A stretch of DNA of 64,000 nt. Source: an uncultured beta proteobacterium. Its GTDB lineage: Bacteria > Pseudomonadota > Gammaproteobacteria > Burkholderiales > Burkholderiaceae_C. The notes under the pieces were generated by a model. The model saw only the letters and a list, made by a program, of their open reading frames with translations. It was not told the DNA's origin and did no database searches. Positions 10,761 to 20,276 of this stretch are shown here, piece by piece; within the stretch, counting starts at the first letter, position 1; the number at the start of each line of letters is the position of its first letter. Made by a program: the position numbers and the translations under genes. The DNA lies in the NCBI GenBank assembly GCA_903876735.1, contig CAIRAW010000016.1:1-64000 (forward strand), in the 5' to 3' direction.

Positions 10761-11093
10761 GGCACTTTCAAATTGCGCCGATTTAACGTTCAGTCCTTGA
10801 TCAAACTGAGCGACCGTACACCTGCCAGTTGGGAGCGCGAACAAAGTGCCCCAAGGAGTCGGCGAGTAAAGTCAGGACCAGCCGTTTGCGGCCTTGGTCC
10901 TGGATGCCAAAGCGGTCGCACAGATGACGGGTTTTTTTCCTTGACCTGGCCAGCTCCAGCGCAGCGGTAACGGGTAATCGCGACCTACAGCATGAGCCCA
11001 GTCGTCCCGGTCGTCGCAAATTGAGGTTCCTTCGTGCCTGCTCATCTCGAAGACTAGGTGCTTCTTTGCCGATGCTGTAAGCTGATCCTCAGT
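10761..11093. other. Intergenic stretch with a diverged 30-base repeat
   Basis: No gene is recognisable. Bases 10831-10860 match 2208-2237 closely (GGGAGCGCGAACAA then GTGCCC). On the minus strand both copies read like the same short peptide, LGHxVRAP, so both may be relics of one decayed coding or mobile sequence. This is weak evidence. Confidence 0.4.
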
Positions 11094-11360
11094 ATGTCTC
11101 TGCGACTTCCCCTCCTCCGAATTGCATGCGCCGCATTGATCTGCTGCGCATTGCTGTTGCTTGATCGACTGCCTCGTCCACCTTTGCCAGCAGCACCCCG
11201 TGCTACCTGGCCGCTAGCTGAGATGCTGCCAGCCAATGGCACGCTGACACTCAAGGCCGAGGGAAGAATTCCGGTGCCCATCAATACGCCGGTCGCGTAT
11301 GCTACATGGCAACAGGGCCTGTTGGCTGGCAGCTGGGGTCCCTCGTTCCAAGTGAAGTAG
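11094..11360 (+). CDS. Hypothetical short exported protein, possibly a gene remnant
   Basis: An 88-residue frame starting MSLRLPLLRIACAALICC, which looks like a signal peptide or membrane anchor, then a proline-rich linker and the stretch KAEGRIPVPINTPVAYA. From memory, that stretch resembles the N-terminal part of exo-sialidase-like proteins of Burkholderiales, which are far longer, so this may be a 3'-truncated relic. No good ribosome binding site is visible. I am not sure it is expressed. Confidence 0.35.
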   Translation: MSLRLPLLRIACAALICCALLLLDRLPRPPLPAAPRATWPLAEMLPANGTLTLKAEGRIPVPINTPVAYATWQQGLLAGSWGPSFQVK

Positions 11361-11420
11361 CACACGTCGCCAACACTTGGTCAGTGAAGCCACCGGGATT
11401 GGGTTCTTGCCTGGGCCCGT

Positions 11421-12548
11421 TCAGGCGCCCAGATTCGTGGTGTGCAGTGACACCGGTCGTTCAGTGTTTACTGCCTGAGGGACTCGTCTGGCCTTGTAAG
11501 AGAAGTTTCTGCTTTCATACCATCTCTGGTAAAGCTGTTCATATTCTTGCGCCACTTCACGCCATGCACGCACAAAGTTGGGCACTGGCTTGCTGCGACA
11601 CAACTGTTGTTCGATTGCATCTACCCACGCTTCGAGCTTTGCCGTAAGTGGCAATACGGCGCCCGCATCATGTGTGACATCCGCAGCAGCACCGCACACA
11701 TGGGATACGACCACGGGCACTCTTGCCGCCATTGCTTCGCTGATTGCCATGCCATAAGGCTCCGCTTTGGCAGGATGCAGCAGCACATCAAAATCCCAAT
11801 GGCGCACTGGATCAGTCCAACCCGCCAATTCGTAGCCACCCTGCCAGTGCGCAAATAGTTTCTTTACTTTGGCGACCTCGGGGCCGACCACGACAATTTT
11901 CAAATTGGGACGGCTACGGCGCAATTGCCGAATTGCCGCAATTGCGAATAACAGGCCCTTGCGCTTCCATTCGCTTCCAACAAAGCCGATCACGCCTGCA
12001 TCGCGTGGCACGCTCCTGTCTTCGCGCAGAACCGCAGTCTTTACTCCAGGTGTTATGGGCTCAGTGAGCTTGTGCGCGAATTCCGGATAGTAATGAATCA
12101 GCTGTTGCTTCATGAATTCAGAATTGGGAACAATGCGCTTGGCAACTGAAAGCTCGCGTCGTTCCAGAAACAGTTGCATGGCCACGCGCAGCGAAATCAG
12201 CCGCCACCAGGGCTTTTCAAAGATCGTGGCAAATGGCGAGCCATGGAACGTGGTGATGTCATGGCAGTTGACCCGCTCATGACTGTGTATCAACCACCCG
12301 GTACGCGGGTTGGCTTGCAGCCAGGTGTTAACCGTGTTGGCAAATTGCATGTGCGCTCGCCACCGGGGTCGCATCGCAGCCTTGCCCAGTTCATGTACAA
12401 CAATCCCGTTCGGTCTTTCGCCGGAACAGACTTCGCACAGAACTTCGACTTGGTAACCGAGGTCACGCAATTCATGGGTGACATTCCAGACATACCGCTC
12501 CATGCCACCCACAGGACCATAGCGTCGCACTACATGGACTATTTTCAT
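11421..12548 (-). CDS. Glycosyltransferase family 4 protein
   Basis: Predicted cytoplasmic GT-B glycosyltransferase of about 375 residues acting in cell-envelope sugar assembly. The N-terminal Rossmann domain opens with MKIVHVVRRYGPVGGMERYV. The C-terminal donor-binding domain shows GFVGSEWKRKGL and the E-x7-E motif AEPYGMAISEAMAARVPVV. I start at MKIVHVV since the family begins there; 29 upstream residues in frame look spurious. Donor and acceptor are unknown. It is isolated, with gaps on both sides. Confidence 0.85.
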   Translation of the reverse strand: MKIVHVVRRYGPVGGMERYVWNVTHELRDLGYQVEVLCEVCSGERPNGIVVHELGKAAMRPRWRAHMQFANTVNTWLQANPRTGWLIHSHERVNCHDITTFHGSPFATIFEKPWWRLISLRVAMQLFLERRELSVAKRIVPNSEFMKQQLIHYYPEFAHKLTEPITPGVKTAVLREDRSVPRDAGVIGFVGSEWKRKGLLFAIAAIRQLRRSRPNLKIVVVGPEVAKVKKLFAHWQGGYELAGWTDPVRHWDFDVLLHPAKAEPYGMAISEAMAARVPVVVSHVCGAAADVTHDAGAVLPLTAKLEAWVDAIEQQLCRSKPVPNFVRAWREVAQEYEQLYQRWYESRNFSYKARRVPQAVNTERPVSLHTTNLGA

Positions 12549-12826
12549 ATTCTTGACCGAGGAGCAGGCATCGCGTCTTGGTAGATCGACAAACCCGCTG
12601 ATCCAAATAGCTTCTTCACTTCCGGTCCTCCTCAAGTCTTATGGGTGCTGCAGCAGATGATGGCTCACGCCTTGTACAAATCTTGTCGGCAAGGGGTAAA
12701 GTGCAGGTAAAGAATGTCCCGCCGAGGAGTCGAATTTCGACTCTGTTCGTTAGCGTCGACGACACCCAAAAGGAGGTGCGGAGCCTGCCCGCTGATTGGG
12801 AAAGTCCGCCTCAATCAGCAATCAGG

Positions 12827-12943
12827 TCATGCACTGGAGAGGCAGGATTCGCGAGGCGCTCCACCCAGCGTTACCGCCACGATCAGCAATCGCAGATCGC
12901 CCGAGCGCAAATCACGCCACAACGAGCGCCAACCCAGGCGCCA
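12827..12943 (-). pseudogene. Relic of an FtsX/YbbP-type ABC permease N-terminus
   Basis: The minus strand encodes WRLGWRSLWRDLRSGDLRLL followed by IVAVTLGG and soon a stop. The first part matches the conserved N-terminal signature of FtsX-like (YbbP) ABC permeases of Burkholderiales, which runs on for about 800 residues in intact genes. A stop codon precedes the segment and no start is present, so only about 30 family codons survive. The flanking bases 12549-12826 and 12944-13040 contain nothing else I can recognise. Family recognition is from memory. Confidence 0.5.
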
Positions 12944-13040
12944 AAAAGGAAATAGTCATGGCGCTACCTTAACCCACTTGGAGACGAGCCGCCTTTTGCT
13001 GCCGAATTCTTCGGCACAAAGACCCCTGTCGCCGACGCAC

Positions 13041-13607
13041 TCAGCTCTTGTAGGCGTCCACCGGAACCGTGATGACGACTTCATCACTGACCACCGGAAT
13101 GTATTTTGTCAGGCCAAAGTCGGACCGTTTCAGATTAGCCGATATATTGCCGGAACACAGTTTTCGCTTATCCAGCGGACTGACGCCGCATTGAAAGCCG
13201 GCGACCTTGACGGTCAGTGGCTTAGTCACGCCAAGCATGGTGAACTGCCCCTCTGCTGCAACCACCTTTTCACCCTCAAAAATGAGCTTGTCGGATTTGA
13301 AGTGCATCGTCGGGAACTTCTTCACATTGAAAAGCCCTTCGTCAGAAAGGTGACTGGTCCAGGCAGTCGAACCCATATCGACAGAGTTGGTCTGCACCGT
13401 GAAATCAACGCTGCCGGTTTTGTTGGCCAAATCCAGCGTGACTTTGCCGTGGGTCTTCTTGAAACTGCCTCTTTGCGCGGAGAAGCCGACACGCGCAATG
13501 TCGAAATGCGCCGGTGCATGCGCCGGATCAATGATGTAAGTGTCGGCCGGGAAAGCCGGGCCGGCGATCGCGCCAAACACGATGGCAAGAGCAAGTCTGT
13601 TGTTCAT
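13041..13607 (-). CDS. YceI family periplasmic protein
   Basis: Lipocalin-like periplasmic protein thought to bind a polyprenyl or other hydrophobic ligand. A signal peptide MNNRLALAIVFGAIAGPAFP precedes DTYIIDPAHAPAHFDIARVG, the classic YceI opening, and the strands SVDFTVQTNSVDMG and FPTMHFKSDKL follow. About 188 residues, typical length. GGAGG lies 4 bases before the chosen ATG. It is downstream of two cytochrome genes on the same strand, so a link to respiratory quinone or redox chemistry is possible but unproven. Confidence 0.9.
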   Translation of the reverse strand: MNNRLALAIVFGAIAGPAFPADTYIIDPAHAPAHFDIARVGFSAQRGSFKKTHGKVTLDLANKTGSVDFTVQTNSVDMGSTAWTSHLSDEGLFNVKKFPTMHFKSDKLIFEGEKVVAAEGQFTMLGVTKPLTVKVAGFQCGVSPLDKRKLCSGNISANLKRSDFGLTKYIPVVSDEVVITVPVDAYKS

Positions 13608-13647
13608 CAAACCTCCAAAGGGATGTGTCTTTAGCATCAACTCGCTA

Positions 13648-14283
13648 CTAGCGCGGAAACGCCTGCAGGTAAGCGGCAACGGCCCGAATTTCCTGGTCCG
13701 ACAACAAGTGCGTAATCTGCTTCATGGGGGTGCCGGGGCGCCCTTCTGTTTCCTGGAAGACGCGAAGCTGTTTCACCAGGTAATCCTGATGCTGTCCGGC
13801 CAGTCTGGGGAATGAGACCAGGCCCTGTGCCTTGGGTCCATGGCAGGCCATGCAAGGGGCTGCTTCCTTTTCCGGCACACCGTTGTCAAATATGGCTTTG
13901 CCCGCAGCCATTTGTTGCGGGTTAACAGCGGCATTAGGCTCGGCAAGCTGGCTCGCGAAATACTCGGCCAAGCCTTTGATCTGGTCATCTGTGAGATGGT
14001 GACTGATGCCCCACATGTATTCAAAGCCGGGTGGATCGGAACGCTGATGGCTTCTGAAATTCTCGAGTTGGGCCACCAGATAGCCCGCTGGCTGGGCCGC
14101 CAGCCGAGGAAAATTCGGCGACACCGAATTGCCGTCGATGCCATGGCAGATCGAACAGACCTGCACCGCTGTAACAGCCGGCGCAACCGCCGGATTGGCG
14201 AGGTCGCGCGAGCGCTCAAGATTGGAACAGCCACTGACCAGTGCCAGCACGGCCAGCAGCGGCCACCATGAAACAGACTTCAT
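13648..14283 (-). CDS. Dihaem c-type cytochrome, probable lipoprotein (cytochrome c4-like)
   Basis: Exported electron carrier with two haem-binding motifs, CSICH near residue 43 and CMACH near 145, each followed by a PRLAxQ segment and a helix-rich class I cytochrome fold, the c4 pattern of two tandem domains. The N-terminus MKSVSWWPLLAVLALVSGCS carries a lipobox (LVSGC), so it is probably lipid-anchored in the periplasm. It lies about 75 bases after the cytochrome-porin gene and likely forms an operon with it, making it a candidate redox partner of that outer-membrane protein. Confidence 0.88.
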   Translation of the reverse strand: MKSVSWWPLLAVLALVSGCSNLERSRDLANPAVAPAVTAVQVCSICHGIDGNSVSPNFPRLAAQPAGYLVAQLENFRSHQRSDPPGFEYMWGISHHLTDDQIKGLAEYFASQLAEPNAAVNPQQMAAGKAIFDNGVPEKEAAPCMACHGPKAQGLVSFPRLAGQHQDYLVKQLRVFQETEGRPGTPMKQITHLLSDQEIRAVAAYLQAFPR

Positions 14284-14360
14284 TTTTGTGTCTCCGAATA
14301 GTCCGTTGTGCGTCGCATTGACGCCGGTCTGGGAAGATGTTTGCATAAGTCGCACCGTGC

Positions 14361-15857
14361 TCAGTACGCGAACCAGATATAGGCAAACAAGGTGTTATTG
14401 TCCTTGGCGTCGCGGCCGAAACCGTCGTAGTTGACCGAGGCGCCGTTGAACCGGCTATAGGCGGTGTACTGGGCCCCGATACGCACATTCTGCAGCGGCA
14501 TCCAGAACAGTTCGTAGGTCAGTCCGCGCGTACCGGGATTGCCAGACAGATTTCCATTGACACGGGCCGATGTGATTCCGGTGCCGTTCGGATCATCCGA
14601 TGTGATTTGCTGAAAGCTGTCATAACCCGCCGTCTGATTGAGGCTGTTGGTGGTACCGGTCTTGTTGAAGAACGCCAGACTGCCGCCGTACCTGGCCTGG
14701 TAGATGTAGGACAGCTTGGCGCGGAAGATATTGGTTGTATCGGACGGGTTCGCCGCAGCTACCGGCGTCACACCATCGGCCAGAAAGTACGGCGATTCCG
14801 CCGCCGCGAGTGCATTGGGCGAATACTCTTGTGTCTGGCGCATGAACGCGAACTGTGCGGTCACCGTATGCGGGTCCAGCAGGTACTGGTACTGCGCATC
14901 CACTCCAATGTTCTTGAATCGTCCGATGTTGTTGGGGTCGGTCGTGTCCGACCCGACATCGTAGGCGCGAGCAACCATACCGGTCGTACCAAGCATCAGG
15001 TTGTGCGGACCCCACTCGTGGGTCAGTGCCAGTCGCCAATAGGGATTGACGCCGCTGAGTTTTTGCACGTCGGTGTCGGCAGTGCCGGTGGCCATCACAG
15101 AAAGTGGTCCCTTGGCCGTGCCATAGAAGCCAAGCTCGCCGTAAAGTGTCCGGTTCCAGTAGGCATAGGCGTTGACGCCGGCCAGGGCGCTGCTATGAAC
15201 ATCAAAACTCGGAAACGGCGTGCTGGCGTCCGAAAACTGATGACTGCTCAAACTGGCCGCAGGGACGTACTGCATCCAGGCGGCTGCCGTATTCCAGGGG
15301 TCAGTCACCGATGGATTGTTGTTGACAGACAGGCCAACAATCAAGTCCCGGTTCGAATTGATAAAGCGATCCGCGTAGCGCAAATCCACGTTGTCCACGG
15401 AGGTGTGTCCGTGGAATTGCCCGTTCGCATCCTGGGTGGCATAGTTGTCGTAGGTGATTTGCGAAAACAAACCAATGTTGTCGGTAATTTTTCCAGCAAT
15501 GAAAAGGCTGCCCGACGCAAAGACCACAGAACCGTTCTTCTGAAAATCGGCCGCCGGGTCATCGCTCTTGCCAGTATCTGCAACGCTGGCCGCGTTGATG
15601 ACTCCCATGACCGACAGCGGCAATGCGCGCGCGCCGATGGTGTAGCCCGTCAGTTTGAACATCCGCCCGTAAGGAGTGAGTTCCGGGAACTGACCGCCGG
15701 CGTGGCAAGCCACGCAGTTCTGACCGGTTTGTCGGGCAAAGGCCGGCAGGGCCAACGCGTCCAGCGGCAACAGACTGGCCCCAGCGGCCGTCAGCCCAAC
15801 GAGCAAAACATAAACCTGCCGCAATACATTTTGCACTTGGCTTGTTCTAATTGACAT
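14361..15857 (-). CDS. Monohaem cytochrome fused to an outer-membrane beta-barrel (porin-cytochrome)
   Basis: A 498-residue exported protein. After a signal peptide comes PAFARQTGQNCVACHAGG (haem ligands C48, C51, H52) and PELTPYGRMFKLTGYTIG. About 430 residues of alternating amphipathic strands follow, ending in an aromatic residue (YIWFAY), as outer-membrane barrels do. Single-haem-plus-barrel architecture is known in Cyc2 iron oxidases and related uncharacterised proteins. Here it might pass electrons across the outer membrane to the dihaem cytochrome encoded next. The start is the second ATG (MSIRTS), with AAGGA at proper spacing. Confidence 0.8.
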   Translation of the reverse strand: MSIRTSQVQNVLRQVYVLLVGLTAAGASLLPLDALALPAFARQTGQNCVACHAGGQFPELTPYGRMFKLTGYTIGARALPLSVMGVINAASVADTGKSDDPAADFQKNGSVVFASGSLFIAGKITDNIGLFSQITYDNYATQDANGQFHGHTSVDNVDLRYADRFINSNRDLIVGLSVNNNPSVTDPWNTAAAWMQYVPAASLSSHQFSDASTPFPSFDVHSSALAGVNAYAYWNRTLYGELGFYGTAKGPLSVMATGTADTDVQKLSGVNPYWRLALTHEWGPHNLMLGTTGMVARAYDVGSDTTDPNNIGRFKNIGVDAQYQYLLDPHTVTAQFAFMRQTQEYSPNALAAAESPYFLADGVTPVAAANPSDTTNIFRAKLSYIYQARYGGSLAFFNKTGTTNSLNQTAGYDSFQQITSDDPNGTGITSARVNGNLSGNPGTRGLTYELFWMPLQNVRIGAQYTAYSRFNGASVNYDGFGRDAKDNNTLFAYIWFAY

Positions 15858-16413
15858 GTCCATGTTCCTTTGCGATGTCTCTGAAGGCAGTGGCTTCAGT
15901 GTGCTCCAAACCCGTAAACTTTGTACGTGAATTTTTGTAAACCTGAGCGAAAAAGTAAACTAAAGGCGTGACCCTGTTTCAAGAATGCGACACGCAAGGG
16001 CCGCATGACAGCTCAAACCTGAGGCTGCAGTTGTAGCCGCTCAAAACCCGTGTAGCAAAGAAAGCGCTTGTTCGTGGCACGGCCGATGGCGCACAGGCCC
16101 AACTGCGCGGCAGGGTATAGGTGAACATGGACTGTCTCTTGATGGTTGGGTCCTGAGATTGCCACCCCTGATGGGCGAGTCACAAAGCCGACACAAAATC
16201 AGGTCGCCGGGTTGCCGTTGCTGGTGGGCACGAACTTTGTTTCAATTGCCGACGGCCATCACTGGTTACGAGTCCTTATGCGTTCCTAATGCAGAACCGA
16301 ACAGTATCAAAACATGGTCAGATAAGACAGGTAGCCATGACATCCTACGATTGTTCGTTTCTTGTTCTGTCGGGGGATAAGATCCTTGGCAGAGTGATTG
16401 AGAGGTTGAAGTT
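15858..16413. other. Intergenic stretch between cytochrome-porin gene and kup
   Basis: About 550 bases with divergent promoters expected. GTAAAC occurs three times, at 15914, 15937 and 15955, just upstream of the cytochrome-porin start; spacing is irregular, so a regulator site is only a guess. Around 16016-16130 the minus strand has a 38-codon open tail (ending LQLQPQV) that could be decayed coding sequence, but I cannot name it. Confidence 0.4.
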
Positions 16414-18282
16414 TTGAAAGGAGCCCAATCCTCGCTTGCAGCCTTGACCCTTGGCGCAATTGGCGTTGTTTATGGAGACATCGGTACTTCACCGCTTTAC
16501 GCATTCAAGGAAGTGTTCATCAGTGGCCACGTTCCTCTGACAACTCATAATATTCTTGGTGTGCTTTCACTTTTCTTTTGGACGCTAACTGTGATTGTGT
16601 CCATCAAGTATGTGCTGCTAATCATGCGAGCGGACAACCATGGCGAAGGTGGCTTGATGGCGCTTGTCGCATTGGCGTCGCAATCCGTGCATGACCGACC
16701 AAAGGTCCGACGGATCTTGATGACACTGGGTGTTTTTGGTGTCGCGCTTTTTTTTGGTGACGGTGTCATAACACCAGCGATCTCTGTCTTGTCCGCAGTG
16801 GAGGGTTTGGAAGTTATAACTCCCGCGGCGAAGCCTTACGTTTTGCCGATTTCCTTGGCAGTGCTCTTGATGCTCTTCCTTGTCCAAAAACGTGGTACTG
16901 ACACGCTGGGCAAGTTCTTTGGTCCAGTGATGGTGATCTGGTTCGCCGCTATCGGGCTATTTGGCGTTGCCCAAATTATTCAGCACCCTGAAGTACTGCA
17001 ATCGATTTCACCTTACTACGCATTCAAGTTCGGTATGGAACACTATGAACTTGCATTCATAACTCTTGGCGCGATATTCCTTTGTGTCACGGGCGCAGAG
17101 GCGCTTTATGCCGACATGGGACATTTTGGAAAACGCCCTATTCGTATCGCATGGTTCTCAATTGTTATGCCTTGTCTGATATTGAATTACTTTGGACAAG
17201 GTGCCCTTGTCCTGGCTGACCCGAAGGCCGTTCAAAACCCCTTCTTCCTAATGATGCCTAAGTGGGCGACCATGCCGATGGTGGGTCTGGCCACAGTGGC
17301 GACGGTGATAGCGTCACAAGCATTGATATCAGGGGCATTTTCCGCCACGAAGCAAACCGTTCAGTTGGGGTACTTACCGCGACTCTCCATTCTCCACACT
17401 TCTCACAAAGATACTGGTCAAATCTACGTCCCAGCAGTGAATTGGGCGCTTCTTTTCGGTGTGGTCATGGCGGTGACAATCTTTGAATCATCCAGTGCAC
17501 TCGCTGCTGCCTACGGCATATCAGTCAGCCTGGTGATGGTGATTACGACGATTCTCACTTTTTTCGTCATTCGGTATGGATGGAAATTGCCTCTTCCGCT
17601 TTGCATACTGGCAACGGGCATTTTCCTACTCGTGGATGTGTCATTCTTTGCTTCGAATCTGCTCAAGATCGCAGATGGTGGATGGTTCCCGCTGATGATG
17701 GCCGCAGCGCTGTATCTCATACTCGCTACCTGGAAGGATGGCAAGCGCCTGTTGGCGGCCAAACTGAAAAGAGACGCCTTGGAATTGCACCCATTTCTTG
17801 ACTCGGTATTGGAAGCCCCGCCGGTGCGAGCCGAAGGCACAGCAGTTTTTCTGACCGCCACTCTGGGTGTTGTGCCAAATGCCTTACTGCACAATCTGAA
17901 GCACAACAAAGTGCTTCATCAACGAAATCTTTTCCTGACCGTCCTGAATCAGGAAGTTCCAATGGTGCCTTTGGACCAGCAGGCTGAGATTTCCGCACTT
18001 GGACACGATTGTTGGCAGGTGGTTATCCGCTTTGGGTTTCTGGATGAACCCGATGTTCCCTGCGCACTTCAGCAGATTAGCACTCCAGGATTTACCCTTG
18101 ACCCAATGACGACAACCTATTTTCTTTCCCGTGACATCGTTGTGCCAACCCTTGGCAAAGAAATGGCCGGTTGGAGAGAAAAACTTTTCGTGCAAATGCA
18201 CCGCAGTGCCAGCGAAGCGTCTAGCTTCCTGAAACTTCCTAATAATGCTGTTGTTGAGTTGGGTTCAAAAATTGAAATTTGA
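16414..18282 (+). CDS. kup: Low-affinity potassium transporter Kup
   Basis: Inner-membrane K+/H+ symporter of the KUP/HAK/KT family. The 622 residues begin with the family signature [23 protein letters not shown]. About twelve membrane segments follow, including [20 protein letters not shown] and [18 protein letters not shown], then a cytosolic C-terminal domain. The start is a TTG with GAGAGG about 8 bases upstream; no ATG fits the family N-terminus. Codon use is slightly more AT-rich than the neighbouring ABC genes. It is followed by a 250-base gap, so it is probably a separate unit. Confidence 0.96.
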   Translation: MKGAQSSLAALTLGAIGVVYGDIGTSPLYAFKEVFISGHVPLTTHNILGVLSLFFWTLTVIVSIKYVLLIMRADNHGEGGLMALVALASQSVHDRPKVRRILMTLGVFGVALFFGDGVITPAISVLSAVEGLEVITPAAKPYVLPISLAVLLMLFLVQKRGTDTLGKFFGPVMVIWFAAIGLFGVAQIIQHPEVLQSISPYYAFKFGMEHYELAFITLGAIFLCVTGAEALYADMGHFGKRPIRIAWFSIVMPCLILNYFGQGALVLADPKAVQNPFFLMMPKWATMPMVGLATVATVIASQALISGAFSATKQTVQLGYLPRLSILHTSHKDTGQIYVPAVNWALLFGVVMAVTIFESSSALAAAYGISVSLVMVITTILTFFVIRYGWKLPLPLCILATGIFLLVDVSFFASNLLKIADGGWFPLMMAAALYLILATWKDGKRLLAAKLKRDALELHPFLDSVLEAPPVRAEGTAVFLTATLGVVPNALLHNLKHNKVLHQRNLFLTVLNQEVPMVPLDQQAEISALGHDCWQVVIRFGFLDEPDVPCALQQISTPGFTLDPMTTTYFLSRDIVVPTLGKEMAGWREKLFVQMHRSASEASSFLKLPNNAVVELGSKIEI

Positions 18283-18333
18283 GACAGCTAACGGATTGTC
18301 ATTTCAGATCCGTATTTAAGGCGGCGCTAACGT

Positions 18334-18401
18334 CAACTGGAATCCCGGCCAAACTGACTCAAAAGAGGTTAATGCCATGAAATTTATACGCCTTACGATC
18401 A
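18334..18401 (+). repeat. 68-base repeat, copy A (contains small-ORF start)
   Basis: Matches 22746-22813 in inverted orientation at 58 of 68 positions. The shared block covers an upstream segment (GAATCCCG), the ribosome site AAAGAGGTTA and the first nine codons of a tiny ORF. Similarity stops abruptly beyond ACGATCA. Confidence 0.8.
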
Positions 18402-18439
18402 CGATATACGCTTGCCTTCAATTTGTCACATCAATGTAA
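18377..18439 (+). CDS. Tiny ORF (20 aa), degenerate copy of a small membrane peptide
   Basis: Reads MKFIRLTITI followed by YACLQFVTSM and a stop. It has an ATG start with AGAGG 9 bases upstream. The first ten codons and the leader match the 28-residue ORF at 22684-22770, but the hydrophobic C-terminal half is lost here, so this copy is probably decayed. Function unknown. Confidence 0.35.
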   Translation: MKFIRLTITIYACLQFVTSM

Positions 18440-18530
18440 GAAAATGGCATAACGTCATCGACTATCGAAGTTGGGGGTGTTGATTGCAAGTACTTGAACC
18501 GCCCCCAACTCTGCCAGCATTCGCTCATTC

Positions 18531-20273
18531 ATGAAAAGCACTTCCCCCCAATTGGTTGTTGGCAATAACCAGCCCAGCTTCAGCTGGGTTGATGCGGTGG
18601 TCATGCTGGCCCTGTTTGGCGCGCTCTGGAGCGTCATGCATTTCGGGCAGGGCATGTTAGTCTCGTTTGATCCTGCCGTCAGCGCTGACCTTGATTTTTC
18701 CATCACACAGATTCCCTATTACGCGGGGCGCACCCTGCTTCGGATGTGGATCGCTTTCTCGTTCTCACTTTTTTTTGCCGTCTCACTGGGTTACTTGGCG
18801 GCCAAAAATTCACTGGCACGCGCCGTTATTCTTCCGGCGCTCGATGTCTTGCAGTCGGTCCCTGTACTGGGCTTTTTATCGGCCACGGTGGTTGGCTTCA
18901 TGGCGCTATTCCCCGGCAATTTGCTGGGCGTCGAATGTGCCGCTATCTTCGCAATTTTCACCGGACAGGTCTGGAACATGGCGTTTGGTTTTTACCATTC
19001 GATGGTAACCATTCCAAGCGACATGCAGGAGGCTGCTTCTACCTATGGCTTGACCCGGTGGCAACGTTTTCGTACCGTCGAGTTGCCGGCTTCGGCACAC
19101 AGCCTGATCTGGAACTCCATGATGTCCTTTGGTGGCGGCTGGTTCTTCGTGGCGCAAAGCGAAGCGATCAGCGTCATGAACAAGGACATCAAGTTGCCGG
19201 GGCTTGGTTCATACATGGCTGCCGCGATTGAAAAGGGCGATAACCATGCAGCCCTGCTGGCGGTCATGGCCATGCTGGTCATCATTTTGGCGAGTGACCA
19301 ACTGATCTGGCGACCGCTGCTGGTCTGGGCCGACAAGTTCAAGATAGAACTAACCGAATCGGGCGTTCAGCCGACCTCCTGGGTCTTCAACGTGCTGCAT
19401 GGCGCCTACGTCTTCAGTTGGCTCACACTGTGGGTCTGGCAGCCCTTGCAGGATGCGTTGACGCGCGTGCTTCGACGGGTGACACGACCCGTCAAACGCA
19501 GGCGAACGTCAGTCGTTAACTGGCCGCTTCGCACCGCTGGCTTGGTGCTCGCAGCGTATTTGGGCTACGAGGCCATCATCGGCGCGTTGGCGGCCATTGC
19601 TGCACTGCACGGGGCGCTCAGCGCTGCCATCGTCGGGCACATCGTGTGGCTTGGATTTCTGACGCTGTTGCGCGTGCTGGCCATGACCGTGCTGGCGACC
19701 CTGGTCTGGACACCGGTTGGGGTCTGGATTGGTTTTCATCCTAAGGCTGCCCGCTTTGCCCAACCGTTGGCGCAGATCGGCGCATCCTTCCCGGTCAACA
19801 TGACCTTCCCCGTGGTAGTGGGTTTGTTTGTGGCGACCAACACGTCGATGAACTGGGGCAGCATCTTACTGATTGCCATGGGGACGCAGTGGTACATCCT
19901 GTTCAATGTCATTGCCGGCTCGATGGCGATTCCGAATGACCTCAAGGAAGTCGCCAGCATCTACGGCCTGCGCCGCTGGAAGCTCTGGCGCACCCTCATT
20001 TTGCCGGCCATCTTTCCGTTCTGGGTGACTGGCGCCTGCACCGCAGCCGGTGGCGCCTGGAACGCCAGCATCGTGGCCGAGTTTGCGACCTGGGGCAACA
20101 CCACGCTCAAGGCCGATGGTCTGGGCGCTTTTATTGCCGAGGTTACCAAGAGCGGCAACACGCCTTTGATCATTACCAGCATCGGTGTGATGTCGCTGTT
20201 CGTTGTTGTAATGAACAAGCTGGTTTGGCGCCGCCTCTACGGCTATGCCGAACGCCGCTTTCGGCTGGATTGA
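18531..20273 (+). CDS. ABC transporter permease, two fused permease domains (NitT/TauT-type)
   Basis: Inner-membrane component of 580 residues made of two SsuC/TauC-like permease units in tandem. Each has its own EAA loop for the ATPase: EAASTYGLTRWQRFRTVELPA near 165-185 and EVASIYGLRRWKLWRTLILPA near 471-491. One polypeptide therefore supplies both halves of the channel. The ATPase gene follows after 3 bases. No solute-binding protein gene is adjacent, so the substrate (nitrate, sulfonate, bicarbonate or other) cannot be assigned. Confidence 0.88.
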   Translation: MKSTSPQLVVGNNQPSFSWVDAVVMLALFGALWSVMHFGQGMLVSFDPAVSADLDFSITQIPYYAGRTLLRMWIAFSFSLFFAVSLGYLAAKNSLARAVILPALDVLQSVPVLGFLSATVVGFMALFPGNLLGVECAAIFAIFTGQVWNMAFGFYHSMVTIPSDMQEAASTYGLTRWQRFRTVELPASAHSLIWNSMMSFGGGWFFVAQSEAISVMNKDIKLPGLGSYMAAAIEKGDNHAALLAVMAMLVIILASDQLIWRPLLVWADKFKIELTESGVQPTSWVFNVLHGAYVFSWLTLWVWQPLQDALTRVLRRVTRPVKRRRTSVVNWPLRTAGLVLAAYLGYEAIIGALAAIAALHGALSAAIVGHIVWLGFLTLLRVLAMTVLATLVWTPVGVWIGFHPKAARFAQPLAQIGASFPVNMTFPVVVGLFVATNTSMNWGSILLIAMGTQWYILFNVIAGSMAIPNDLKEVASIYGLRRWKLWRTLILPAIFPFWVTGACTAAGGAWNASIVAEFATWGNTTLKADGLGAFIAEVTKSGNTPLIITSIGVMSLFVVVMNKLVWRRLYGYAERRFRLD

Positions 20274-20276
20274 TAT

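Noticed and set aside
15914-15960. Three GTAAAC copies before the cytochrome-porin gene as a regulator array
   Set aside because: Spacing is 23 and 18 bases, not a constant helical phase, and six-base repeats in AT-rich DNA can occur by chance; mentioned only in the intergenic entry.
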